From assembly GCF_014207355.1 (NCBI RefSeq), contig NZ_JACHEF010000007.1:1-64000 (forward strand): a DNA stretch of 64,000 nucleotides, given 5' to 3'. The notes under the pieces were generated by a model. The model did no database searches. It was not told the origin of the DNA and was given only the letters and a program-made list of their open reading frames with translations. A program made the position numbers and the translations under genes. The DNA is from Mesorhizobium sangaii (GTDB taxonomy: Bacteria > Pseudomonadota > Alphaproteobacteria > Rhizobiales > Rhizobiaceae). The stretch's first letter is position 1. The number at the start of each line of letters is the position of its first letter. Below, piece after piece: positions 1-8,789 of this stretch.

Positions 1-3000
1 GTCACCGACAACGCATAGGCCGTCGTTCCGGCGCCGTCGGCGCCAAAGCTCGACGTCACCGTCACGATCGCCGCAGCGCTCGTTGCCGTCATCAGAGCCG
101 GGTTCAGCACACCGTCCGTCGTCGAGCCGTTGTTGGTCTCGTCAAGCGTCACCGAGCTGCCGACAACCGCGCTCGTGATCGACGGGCCATCATCCAGGAA
201 GGTCAGGTTGTTGCCGATATTCAGTGTCGCCGACTGATGATCGCCATCCTTGTCGGTGATCGTTGCGGTCAGCGTCACCAGATTGTCGGCGTTCAGGCTG
301 ACCGGCTCGTTCGGGTCCGTCGTCGGATGGACGACCGCCCGCTGCTGGTCGAGCGTCACATTGCCCGACGCATCGGTGCTGACCGTGAACACGATCACAC
401 CGCCGGCGCCCGCACGGCCGACCACCTGGCCAGCCTCGAGGCTCAGCACCACCGCCTGGCCGCTCGCCGTGTCGACCAGCCCGGTCGCGCCGGCGTTGAA
501 GGCAAGCGCATAGGTGATCGTGCCGGCGCCATCGGCGCCATAATTGGACGTAAAGGCGCTGGCGAAGCTCTGCGTGTCGTTGGTCGTCAGATCCGTCTCG
601 TCGACGCTCAGCGACGGCAGCTTCACATCGGCCAGCGCGACCGTCGGAGCATCGTCGTTGAAGGTTATGGTCAGCGCTCCCGGTGCCGTCGAGCCATCAG
701 CGTCGGTGATCACGTAGCCGAGGTTGACCGTCGCATTATTCTCGTCGTTCGGACCCTGTGCCTGAAGCACGTTGTCGAGCAGCGTCACCGTGTAGGAGCC
801 GGTGGCCGGATCGGTCACATGCACCGTGAACAGATCACCACGTGGACCTGTCGCCGTCAGCGTGTCGCTGGCGGCGTTCCAGCTGTAGGTGACGTTCTCC
901 TGGCCGACCGTCCCGCTGGTGCCGTCCAGCGTCGCAAACGAGAAGCCGTTGGAACCGGCGCCGTCGCCGCCAACGCTGCCGCCCAGCGTGCCGTTGTAGG
1001 TCGCTTCGCTGGCGCTGAGCGGAACCTCGCCGGCATTGGCGTCGATGTCGCCCGCCGTGCTTGCCGCATTGCCGCCGGCAACCCCGTCATCATCGACCGC
1101 GGCCGCTGCCGTGCCGGTCGTCGGATGGTTGGCGTCCGTCACCGCAAAGCTGATGCCGGCCGTCGCCTTGTCGCCATCGCCGTCCGTCACGGTATACGTC
1201 GCCGAGGCCGCACCGGCTCCAATGACCGGACTGTTGGCGGTGAATGAATAGCTACCGTCGGCCTTGACCTTGATAAAGCCGTCGCCGATGTCGATCGCCT
1301 GCGAGTAGCCGTCGCCGCCGAAGACCAGGGCGGTGGCGCCAATATGCGTCACCGTGGCGCCGTCGGCGCCGGCGACGAAGTCCAGCGTGCCGGTGATGGT
1401 CGCGCCTTCCAGAACATTCTGCGAAGCCTCGGTCGTGGCCGTCGGCACGTCGTCGACGATGTTGACCGACAGCGTGCCATTGACGCTTTGCGCGTCCTGG
1501 TCGGTGAGCGTGACGGTGAAGTTCTCGAACAGGCTGTTGGTGCCCTGGACGGCCGGATGCGCCTCATTGTCGAGGAGCGTGTAGGTGTAGCTCACCTGAC
1601 CGGTCGCGGCATCGTAGGCCGTCACCGTCAGCGTGTTGCCCAGCGCCGTCGTGAACGAGCCCGCCGTGAACGCGCCATTGGTGATGAAGGTGTGGCCGTC
1701 GATCGCCAGCGAGGCGATGCCGTCGGGCGAGGAAATGGCGAAGGTGCCGCCTTGCGTGGTGCTTTCCTTGGCAGTGTCGGAGCCGTCCGACTCACCGGAT
1801 CCACGGTTGGCCAGCAGGTCATTTTCGTTGACGACGACGTCGCCGCCACCGGCTGCCGGCGTCAGGTCACCGATCGTCGGTGTCGAATTGCCGATCGAGA
1901 TCGTCAATGTCGTATGCGACAGATCTCCGTCGCCGTCCTTGATCGTGTAGGTGAAAACGTCGTGGACGCCGCCAGGCGTGCCGGCATCGCGCACATAGCT
2001 GTAGGAGCCGTCCGCCTGCAGCGTCAGCGTGCCATAGGCGCCGTGGATCGGCGTGCCCAGTGTGACGCCGCTGTCCAGATCGGCATTGGTCGTGCCGGCG
2101 GCAACGCCCGCGACCTTCGCGTCATCGGCGCCCTTGGTGTCGGCGCCCGCCGCATTGCCGTCGCTGCCAGCGCCGCTGATCACATTGCCGCCTATAGGCG
2201 CGTGCGAACCCGCCGCCACCGCGTCGGTGTCGGCAACTGCCGTCGGTGCATCATCGATGATGTTGATGACCAGATTGCCGCCCGGGGCCGGATTGCCATT
2301 TGCATCCGTCACCGCGACCGGGAAGCTCACATTGGTGGCGTTGCCAGAGGTGTTGTCGAGAAGCGTGTAGGTGTAGTGGATGGTGCCGATGCCGGTCGCC
2401 GCATCGAAGACATAGCTCGCCGTCAGCGAGCCGGTCCCATCGGTGAAGGTCTGAGCCACATCGCTTAGCACATGGCCGTCGAGCGAGACCACCGACACGC
2501 CGTCAGGCGAAGTGAAGCCGATGTTGCCCGAGGTCGTCTCCGACGACGCGGACGCGTCCGACCCGGCGGGCTCACCGCCACGCGCCGGCAAGCCGGCCTC
2601 GTTGACTGTTGCCGATCCGATGAGGTCGATCGAGGGGGTGGAGTCTTTTTCCGCGACGCCAATCGTCAGCTCGCGCCGGTCCAGCAACCCGAACTGCAAG
2701 TCTGTCGGGGGCAACAGGGCCGAAAGACCGAACCCGTCGCCGATGCCGCCGGCGGGGATTTCGAAATTCCCGCCTGCACTGGGTGGCGAACCGCCCGGGC
2801 CGGCCGACATGGAACCGTCGGCGCCGAAGGCAACGTCGACATGGCTCGCCTCGAGCGCGGCGAGCAATGCAACGCGCGGCACCTCGACGTCGCCGATGAC
2901 GAAGGTCGGCACGTTCAAGGCGCCATCCTTGATGACGATCACCGAGCCGTCGGCCTGCTCGAGCACAAGGTTGTGGCCGTCGACCTTGATGTTGTCGATG

Positions 3001-3281
3001 GAAACGTTGGAAGGAAGTTTCACGATGTTGCTGGCGTCAGCCACATATTCTTGGGGTGCCGTCGCCGCGGGTGCGTTTGCTGTCGCCGGCGCTTCCGGCT
3101 TGGCGGGCGCTCCGCCAACATCAACCGGCACCGGTTCGGCCGCTGCCGGCGCGGGCTGCTGGGTCGAAGTTGCTTGTGCGACCAGGATCTCCCCCGGCGA
3201 TGCCTGACCATTGTGTTCGCTGGACGCGGAATGCTCGTTCAAGGAACCCGAAGAACTGTCCAACTCATTATTGGTGGTCAT
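1..3281 (-). CDS. Giant VCBS/T1SS-143-type repeat adhesin, N-terminal 1093 residues (partial)
   Basis: An open frame runs leftward from an ATG at 3279-3281 to the window edge without a stop, so the C-terminus is missing. Residues 1-80 are a low-complexity Ala/Pro/Gln-rich leader. Residues ~85-200 form a conserved-looking N-terminal module (SSGGNF-like 'SAGGNFEIP', then 'LLPPTDLQFG'), as in alphaproteobacterial large secreted adhesins. From ~200 on, Ig-like repeats follow, each ending in a DD-x-P signature ('INIIDDAPTA', 'VNIVDDVPTA', 'ITFNDDAPTV', 'LTFLDDGPSI') and containing 'SYTYTLLDN'-like strands. There is no Sec signal peptide, which fits type I secretion by the exporter encoded just right of it. 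The predicted role is a surface adhesin or biofilm matrix protein. The family is clear; the ligand and total length are unknown. Confidence 0.85.
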   Translation of the reverse strand, partial: MTTNNELDSSSGSLNEHSASSEHNGQASPGEILVAQATSTQQPAPAAAEPVPVDVGGAPAKPEAPATANAPAATAPQEYVADASNIVKLPSNVSIDNIKVDGHNLVLEQADGSVIVIKDGALNVPTFVIGDVEVPRVALLAALEASHVDVAFGADGSMSAGPGGSPPSAGGNFEIPAGGIGDGFGLSALLPPTDLQFGLLDRRELTIGVAEKDSTPSIDLIGSATVNEAGLPARGGEPAGSDASASSETTSGNIGFTSPDGVSVVSLDGHVLSDVAQTFTDGTGSLTASYVFDAATGIGTIHYTYTLLDNTSGNATNVSFPVAVTDANGNPAPGGNLVINIIDDAPTAVADTDAVAAGSHAPIGGNVISGAGSDGNAAGADTKGADDAKVAGVAAGTTNADLDSGVTLGTPIHGAYGTLTLQADGSYSYVRDAGTPGGVHDVFTYTIKDGDGDLSHTTLTISIGNSTPTIGDLTPAAGGGDVVVNENDLLANRGSGESDGSDTAKESTTQGGTFAISSPDGIASLAIDGHTFITNGAFTAGSFTTALGNTLTVTAYDAATGQVSYTYTLLDNEAHPAVQGTNSLFENFTVTLTDQDAQSVNGTLSVNIVDDVPTATTEASQNVLEGATITGTLDFVAGADGATVTHIGATALVFGGDGYSQAIDIGDGFIKVKADGSYSFTANSPVIGAGAASATYTVTDGDGDKATAGISFAVTDANHPTTGTAAAAVDDDGVAGGNAASTAGDIDANAGEVPLSASEATYNGTLGGSVGGDGAGSNGFSFATLDGTSGTVGQENVTYSWNAASDTLTATGPRGDLFTVHVTDPATGSYTVTLLDNVLQAQGPNDENNATVNLGYVITDADGSTAPGALTITFNDDAPTVALADVKLPSLSVDETDLTTNDTQSFASAFTSNYGADGAGTITYALAFNAGATGLVDTASGQAVVLSLEAGQVVGRAGAGGVIVFTVSTDASGNVTLDQQRAVVHPTTDPNEPVSLNADNLVTLTATITDKDGDHQSATLNIGNNLTFLDDGPSITSAVVGSSVTLDETNNGSTTDGVLNPALMTATSAAAIVTVTSSFGADGAGTTAYALSV

Positions 3282-3605
3282 TGCTGAAACCCCTCCGACA
3301 TTTCCCGGCAAGAGACATTGGCCACTTCTGCTTTGCAACAACCCCGCAATCTATTTCATATACTCCGATATGCTTGCCCCAGCATTTTTTGCGCGTTGGT
3401 AAACCTCGAACATATAACCTGATATATGCCGGCTTCCACGTAGCTCGCTTGCCGGAGGCTGGACCCGGTCTCTTGGTAAATAGAAGTATAAAATCAAATA
3501 AAATTTTAGATAAAATAGACAAAGCCACTTTTCGTAAAGTTATCTACCTTCCTTTCCAATAATTTGAGACAAGATTGGTAGCGTCCACAGTCAAAGGTGG
3601 GCGCT
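3282..3605. promoter_or_regulatory. Divergent promoter region between the adhesin and the LapG-like protease
   Basis: This 324-bp gap carries no gene. It separates divergent start sites, so promoters for both genes should lie here. The stretch at about 3475-3560 is strikingly A+T-rich for this genome. An AAAGG ribosome-binding site lies at 3593-3597, eight bases before the ATG at 3606. No specific operator was recognised. Confidence 0.5.
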
Positions 3606-4550
3606 ATGAAAAAAGAAAAAACAGTCCTGGGGAAAACCGGGCTCAAGGTGCTCCTGCTGACAATCGGCCTTGTCGGCCTGGCAGGACCATCGTTCGCAAA
3701 TGCCGTTTCCGGGGAGGCTGCCACTACCGGCACGCCTCTGGAAAGGGTCCTGACACCGCCCTGTCTCGGCGGTGTTTCGCTGGCGAGGCCGCAGCCTTGG
3801 CAGCCTGCAGCTCCTTACCGGATCAGCATGGTTTTCGGCAGCTACGGCCCGGCATTTGCTGATCGCGGGGATGGCTCGTCGACGGAGCGCAGAGGTGCCG
3901 GGATAGATCCGGTGCAGACGGCATCGATCATTCCCGGCGTATTCGGATCGGTTGCCTTGTCCATGCGCAATTTCCCCGTCTCGGCTCGTTGGGCGCCCGT
4001 CTACCGGGCAATCACCAGCTGCTCGGCAGGCAGCGCCTGCGAGCGCAAGAGTGCGGCTTTTGCCAGCATGGTCTCCGCTGCCCAGGGCAAGGGGTTCAGC
4101 GAGAAACTGTCCTTCGTCAACAGCAGCGTAAATCACCTGATTGCCTACAGGAAAGACAGCGTCGTCTACGGCAAACTCGACTATTGGGCAAAGCCATCGG
4201 AAATTCTCGAACGGCGAGCCGGCGACTGCGAGGATTTTGCCATCCTCAAGATGACGGCTCTGCTGAGAGCCGGCATCCCAACGCAAAGCATGGCGCTCGT
4301 CGTTCTGCAGGACCGCAAGCGAGGCTTCTTTCACGCGGTGCTGTCGGTGAGCACAGGCAGCGGCACGTTCATTCTCGACAGCCTCAGCAACACCGTCGTG
4401 CGCGATAGCGATCTTCCCGACTACGTTCCGCTCTATTCGTTCAGCACGGACCGGGCCTGGATCCACGGCTCGAAACCGGGCGCAGCCCAGATGGCTGAGA
4501 TCAAGGGCGGCTTCGCGACCGTCGCGCCGGGCGAAGGCTTTCAGCCATAG
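3606..4550 (+). CDS. lapG: LapG-type periplasmic transglutaminase-like cysteine protease (BTLCP family)
   Basis: In the Lap systems of Pseudomonas and others, LapG cuts the N-terminal retention region of a type I-secreted adhesin and so releases it from the outer membrane. This 314-aa protein has a signal peptide (hydrophobic 'VLLLTIGLVGLAG', likely cleavage after 'SFA'). The BTLCP core is visible: catalytic Cys in 'RAGDCEDFAILK', His in 'GFFHAVL' and Asp in 'ILDSL'. The start at ATG 3606 is chosen over an in-frame GTG at 3597 because AAAGG at 3593-3597 sits eight bases before it and overlaps the GTG. The gene is divergent from the adhesin and faces the secretion operon, so the adhesin is its likely substrate. 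No LapD (c-di-GMP receptor) gene is in the window. Confidence 0.85.
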   Translation: MKKEKTVLGKTGLKVLLLTIGLVGLAGPSFANAVSGEAATTGTPLERVLTPPCLGGVSLARPQPWQPAAPYRISMVFGSYGPAFADRGDGSSTERRGAGIDPVQTASIIPGVFGSVALSMRNFPVSARWAPVYRAITSCSAGSACERKSAAFASMVSAAQGKGFSEKLSFVNSSVNHLIAYRKDSVVYGKLDYWAKPSEILERRAGDCEDFAILKMTALLRAGIPTQSMALVVLQDRKRGFFHAVLSVSTGSGTFILDSLSNTVVRDSDLPDYVPLYSFSTDRAWIHGSKPGAAQMAEIKGGFATVAPGEGFQP

Positions 4551-4568
4551 ATTTCCCGGCAAGATCGG

Positions 4569-4659
4569 ATGTCGCCAAAAGTGGTTTTGCGACAATGGTT
4601 TACATGAAGCCAGAGCGTGAGCGCATCGGCTGAATCCAGTTCAACGTGACGCGTTCTAG
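4569..4659. repeat. Degenerate copy of the two-hairpin intergenic repeat
   Basis: The segment reads ATGTCGCCAAAAGTGG...GCGACAATGG...GCGTGAGCGCATCGG-CTGAATCC...CGTGACGCGTTCTAG. It aligns in order with both halves of the repeats at 11580-11683 and 39511-39614 but has lost arm symmetry. It lies between convergent genes, and its end overlaps the TAG stop of the RHH_4 gene. Confidence 0.6.
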
Positions 4660-5297
4660 CCGCCGAAGACGAACGCCATCAGCAACTCCGGCTCGACCAC
4701 CGGGGCCCGCACGACATTCAGATGACCTCGGTATCGACGTTCACCGGCGCCGATGACAAAGCCGGTAGCCACCGGCGCTTGGCCATTGGCGTCGAGCCGG
4801 GCGAATATGTCGGCTACATTGAGGTCCAGCGCCAGCTTGAGGTCATGACGCGCCTCATCGTTTGGGGCTATCGGCAACTGACGCTTGACCAGTTGCTGGA
4901 ACGGCGCGTTGAACGTCAGGATCTTCTTCGACGATGCCAAGGCAAAGGCTGGCGACGGGCAGGCGACCACTATGGCGTTGATGGTGTTGATCGACGCAAG
5001 CCTTCGCAAGGTCAGGTTTTCTTCCCCCAAACCACGCATACAGGCCACCCTGATTGCGGATGTCAGGTTGCCTGTCTGTGCCTGGCTTTCGGCAATCTCA
5101 TCGATGAGCATGCCGATCGTGCACTTCCTGCTTTCGGCCATCTGCTTCAGCGAGACCCAGAAGGCCCGTTCCAAACGGATGCCGCGTCGTACGCCGCCGC
5201 GTGCGACAACCCGAAATTCCAGCCCAAAATCCTCAGCCGTGACAGGAGGCAGCAGCCGCTCGTGACTTGGAAGAGGAGAGCTGGCGCTACCGCTCAC
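4656..5297 (-). CDS. Ribbon-helix-helix (RHH_4) protein with a possible PAS-like C-terminal part
   Basis: This 213-aa protein has an RHH_4-type segment at ~35-95: 'GIRLERAFWVSLKQMAE' as strand plus first helix, then 'GMLIDEIAES' and 'NLTSAIRVACMRGL'. RHH_4 proteins are small predicted DNA-binding proteins of alphaproteobacteria. Residues ~100-213 ('NAIVVACPSPAFALAS', 'ILTFNAPFQQLVK') look like a PAS-type fold, but this is weak. Its start overlaps the end of the upstream hlyD-like gene by 11 bp, so the two are probably translationally coupled. It is thus the last gene of the secretion operon and may regulate adhesin production. That role is inferred only from context. Confidence 0.7.
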   Translation of the reverse strand: MSGSASSPLPSHERLLPPVTAEDFGLEFRVVARGGVRRGIRLERAFWVSLKQMAESRKCTIGMLIDEIAESQAQTGNLTSAIRVACMRGLGEENLTLRRLASINTINAIVVACPSPAFALASSKKILTFNAPFQQLVKRQLPIAPNDEARHDLKLALDLNVADIFARLDANGQAPVATGFVIGAGERRYRGHLNVVRAPVVEPELLMAFVFGG

Positions 5298-6576
5298 TCA
5301 TCGCCTCCTGACGTGCCTTGTTGATCGGCTTCAACAGATAATTCAGGATCGTCTTGCGCCCGGTCTTGATGTCGACGGAACATATCATGCCCGGGATGAT
5401 CGAATAGGCCTTGCCGTCTCTTTCGAGTGTCGATTTGTCCGTCGACACGCGCACTTGGTAATAGGGTTCGCCTGTCTTCTGGTCGACCAGGCTGTCGGCC
5501 GTGATATTGGAGACCTTACCCTCGATGCCGCCGAAGATCGAGAAATCGTAGGCGGTGACCTTGATAAGTGCGTCTTGGTCCGGCCGGATGAAGGCGACAT
5601 CTCGCGGTGAAACCCGCGCCTCGACCAAAAGGGTCTCGGAGGTCGGGACGATGCCGGCCACGACCGCTCCAGGCTGGACGAAGGCGCCGACCGTGTTCAG
5701 CTCCAGCGTGTTGACAATCCCATCCACTGGAGACCGGATATCCGTGCGCGCGACCTTGTCGGTTGCGCCACGTATGGTCTCATCGACCACCGAGAGATCG
5801 GCCAGCGCCTCCGTCAGGTCGCTCAGAGCTTCCTGCTGCAACTGCAGGCCGAGCTCGTCGACCTGAAGCTGGGCTTCCGTGATAGCCCCCTTGGTTTTCT
5901 TGATGGTTTCACCGGCGAGGTTCAACTGCCCTTGCAGTTCGGTATGCTCACGCTCGACGCGGATCTGCTCAGTCCTCGCCATCAGCCCCTTCTTGACCAT
6001 GGAATCGACCAGCTCCTTTTCCTGGTCGCTAACAGCCAGATTCTTGGTGAGACGATCTAGATTGGCAGAGGCTTCGTCCAATTCATTCTGGCGCTGATCG
6101 AGGCGCGACTTGAGAACCGACAGCTTGACTTCGAAGTTTTCGCGGCGCGCGACGAGCAGCTTCTGCTCGTTTTCGCAGATTTCGGGCGCTGCCTTCTGGA
6201 TCTCGGGCGGACAGGGAAATGCGCCTTCGAGATTGCCACTCTGCTCGAACTGGAGCCGCGCAATGCGCGCCTGCAAGGCTCGCGCCTTGGCCTGCTGCTC
6301 GCCAAGGCTGGAGGTGTTGAGCGTGTTGTCGAGACGGATGATGAGATCATTCTTCTTCACGACCTGGCCAATCGTCACTGCGATTTCCTGGACGACACCG
6401 GCTTCGCTCGCCTGAATGATCTGGGTCTTGGAAGCGGGTATCACCTTGCCGTCGCCTCGCGCGATCTCATCGACTTCGGCAAAGGCTGCCCAGGCGACAA
6501 AAACAACGAAAAGCGCTCCTATGATGAATATGGACGCCGACGCAAAGAGCGGCGGCCTATCTTCCCTGGCAAGCAT
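5287..6576 (-). CDS. Type I secretion periplasmic adaptor (HlyD/LapC family)
   Basis: The adaptor links the inner-membrane ABC exporter to the outer-membrane TolC channel. The 429-aa protein has a single N-terminal membrane segment ('IFIIGALFVVFVAWAAFA'), then a first lipoyl-type half ('VIPASKTQIIQASEAGVV'), a long coiled-coil hairpin at ~95-275 and the second half with 'DIRSPVDGIVNTLELNTVG'. The C-terminal beta domain contains 'IIPGMICSVDIKTGRKTILNYL', the HlyD family's end signature. It is 41 bp downstream of the ABC gene and overlaps the RHH_4 gene, consistent with one operon. Confidence 0.92.
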   Translation of the reverse strand: MLAREDRPPLFASASIFIIGALFVVFVAWAAFAEVDEIARGDGKVIPASKTQIIQASEAGVVQEIAVTIGQVVKKNDLIIRLDNTLNTSSLGEQQAKARALQARIARLQFEQSGNLEGAFPCPPEIQKAAPEICENEQKLLVARRENFEVKLSVLKSRLDQRQNELDEASANLDRLTKNLAVSDQEKELVDSMVKKGLMARTEQIRVEREHTELQGQLNLAGETIKKTKGAITEAQLQVDELGLQLQQEALSDLTEALADLSVVDETIRGATDKVARTDIRSPVDGIVNTLELNTVGAFVQPGAVVAGIVPTSETLLVEARVSPRDVAFIRPDQDALIKVTAYDFSIFGGIEGKVSNITADSLVDQKTGEPYYQVRVSTDKSTLERDGKAYSIIPGMICSVDIKTGRKTILNYLLKPINKARQEAMSER

Positions 6577-6617
6577 TTCCTACGCCCCAACGCATTGGAT
6601 GCATTCAATTCGTTCTG

Positions 6618-8750
6618 TCAGGCGCTTGTTTTCTGCAACGCCTGTATAACTTGGTCCTTCGGTCCGTCAGCAACGATCTTGCCCTGCTCGATAACGATCA
6701 GGCGGTCGGCCAGTTCAAGCATGCTGAAGCGATGTGTGGACACGATCAACGTGGTGTCGCGGTCAAAGGCGACCTTGAGCTGCTTTATCAACTGGCGTTC
6801 CGATGCGAGATCCATCGAGCCCGATGGTTCATCCAGAAAGACGATTTTCGGCTTGGTCAGCAGCAGGCGTGCGATCGCCACCGTCTGCCTCTGGCCGCCT
6901 GAAAGATTGGTGCCACGCTCGCCGACATTCATGTCGTAACCACGCGGATGGCGTGACACGAAATCGTCGACGCCAGCCGCCTTTGCCGCTTCGATGATTT
7001 GCTCATCGGTAGCCTCCGGGCAAGCCATCAGGAGATTTTCCTTGATGGTGCCCGAGAACAGATCGCCAGCCTGCGCAACGATGCCGACAGCGGCGCGAAC
7101 CTCTGACGGGTGATACTGGCGAATATCGATCCCATCCAGCAGCAGCTCACCGGAGGTCGGCAGGAACAGCCTGCCGACCAGCCGACCCATCGTCGTCTTC
7201 CCTGATCCTATGCGACCGATGATGCCGATGCGCTCTCCCGGCTTCACCGTGAAATTCAGACCGGTCAAAACCTCGTTTTCCGAACCGGGATAGACAAACC
7301 CGACATTCCTGAACGCCATCGCCCCGTTGCGAATGGGTCGGTTGACGAAACCCACCGTGTCCGGCCGGTCCTCCGGCTGATCCATGATCGAGTTCACCAT
7401 CCTCAACGAAAGCATGGCCTGGCGAAACCGGGACAGCGTGATGGCGATCTGGCCGAGCGGCGCCACCGCCCTGCTCGCCAGCATGACCGTTCCTATGATT
7501 GCTCCTGTCGAGACATGTCCTTCCGAGAAGGCGTAGGCGCCGGCCACGACCAGGGCGACGGTCACCAGTTGTTGTATCGACTGGGTTATGTTGCCTGCGG
7601 CCGCCGAGAGCTGCTTGATCTTCTCGGACGTGTTGGCGGCGTTCTTGGAATGCTCTCCCCATTTTCGCAGCAGATACGCCTCGGCGCGCAGCGATTTGAT
7701 CGTCTCCAGCGTGGAAATGGATTCGACCAGCAGGGCCTGGCGTTGCGAAGCTTCGTTCATCGAGGCGGCGACGCGCTTGCCGATGCGGCGCTGGGTAATC
7801 AAGCCGACGATGACGGACATCACAAAGGCCAGCGCCGGTATGATCACCAGCCAGCCGCCTATCGCATAGATGACGAGAAGAAAGACGAAGACGAATGCCG
7901 TGTCGATGAACACGCTGATCGTGTTCGAAGTGAAGAACTCTCTGACGAACTCATATTGCGTGACTCGGTTCGCGTATTCGCCGGTCGAGCCGGGACGCGC
8001 CGACAGTGACGAGTTCAGCACTTTTTCGAACAGAAGATACGATATCCGAACATCCGCCTTCCGCCCGGCATAGTCGATCAGGGAGGCCCTGGCCGTCTTC
8101 AGAAGCAGATCGAACAGGATGACGGCACCGATGCCGATGGCCAGAACCCACAGTGTGGATATTGCCTTGTTCGGCAGGATCCTGTCGTAGACGTTCATCG
8201 TGAAGATGGGTGAGGCGATGGCCAGAACATTGATGAATATCGCTGCAAGGACGACTTTCGAATAGGTGCGCCAGAAGGCGCCCATCGTCCCCGTCAGCCA
8301 ATGGCGCCTTTCGATCTTCTGCGCCGAGCCGACCTTCATCGCTTCGGTGGCATTGGCGTAGGTGATCGAGAAGGACGCGCCGCCGCTGATATAGCTGGCA
8401 GCCAGCTCGGATCTGCTGATCGTGGTGCGGCCGTCCTCCTGGGGCGCGGTCAGGTATTCGCCCGGCTCGATCTCCGCGAGCAGGGCGACAGGCAACTGGC
8501 TGGCGCGAAACAGAATGGCGGGAAGATCGACGCGTCCGCGCAAGAAATCGCGATGACTGACGTCCTTGACCTCGAGGCCGATGCGCTCGGCAAGGTGCCG
8601 AATATCCTCTACCTCAATTCGCGTCTCTGAAATCGGCACCCCGGCAAACAGCACTGTCTCGGCGCTCGGCCTGCCAAGATAGCCGGCGACCGCTGAAAAG
8701 CAGGCTTTGAATGCCTCCTTGGGGGAGAGGATGTTGGGTTGCTGGTTCAC
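6618..8750 (-). CDS. Type I secretion ABC exporter with C39-like domain (LapB/HlyB type)
   Basis: This 710-aa protein exports the large adhesin across the inner membrane. Residues ~1-130 are a C39-peptidase-like domain without the catalytic DCG motif, so it should bind substrate rather than cut it. A six-helix transmembrane domain follows (~155-440), then the nucleotide-binding domain with Walker A 'GRIGSGKTTMG', Q-loop 'VGIVAQAGDLF', signature 'NLSGGQRQ', Walker B 'KIVFLDEPSGSMD' and H-loop 'IVSTHR'. In LapB-type exporters this fits adhesins with N-terminal anchoring. It is 39 bp downstream of the TolC gene and 41 bp upstream of the HlyD gene. Confidence 0.93.
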   Translation of the reverse strand: MNQQPNILSPKEAFKACFSAVAGYLGRPSAETVLFAGVPISETRIEVEDIRHLAERIGLEVKDVSHRDFLRGRVDLPAILFRASQLPVALLAEIEPGEYLTAPQEDGRTTISRSELAASYISGGASFSITYANATEAMKVGSAQKIERRHWLTGTMGAFWRTYSKVVLAAIFINVLAIASPIFTMNVYDRILPNKAISTLWVLAIGIGAVILFDLLLKTARASLIDYAGRKADVRISYLLFEKVLNSSLSARPGSTGEYANRVTQYEFVREFFTSNTISVFIDTAFVFVFLLVIYAIGGWLVIIPALAFVMSVIVGLITQRRIGKRVAASMNEASQRQALLVESISTLETIKSLRAEAYLLRKWGEHSKNAANTSEKIKQLSAAAGNITQSIQQLVTVALVVAGAYAFSEGHVSTGAIIGTVMLASRAVAPLGQIAITLSRFRQAMLSLRMVNSIMDQPEDRPDTVGFVNRPIRNGAMAFRNVGFVYPGSENEVLTGLNFTVKPGERIGIIGRIGSGKTTMGRLVGRLFLPTSGELLLDGIDIRQYHPSEVRAAVGIVAQAGDLFSGTIKENLLMACPEATDEQIIEAAKAAGVDDFVSRHPRGYDMNVGERGTNLSGGQRQTVAIARLLLTKPKIVFLDEPSGSMDLASERQLIKQLKVAFDRDTTLIVSTHRFSMLELADRLIVIEQGKIVADGPKDQVIQALQKTSA

Positions 8751-8789
8751 GATATGCCCGTAAGGACCCTCGCTGGACCCTGCACCGTC

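Noticed and set aside
237-3287. Long plus-strand frames opposite the repeat adhesin
   Set aside because: They are Arg-rich antisense shadows of the Ig-like repeats; the minus-strand frame shows repeated DD-x-P domains and is uninterrupted.
3282-3605. Possible small genes in the A+T-rich gap
   Set aside because: Frames overlap the promoter region and lack ribosome-binding sites or recognisable features.
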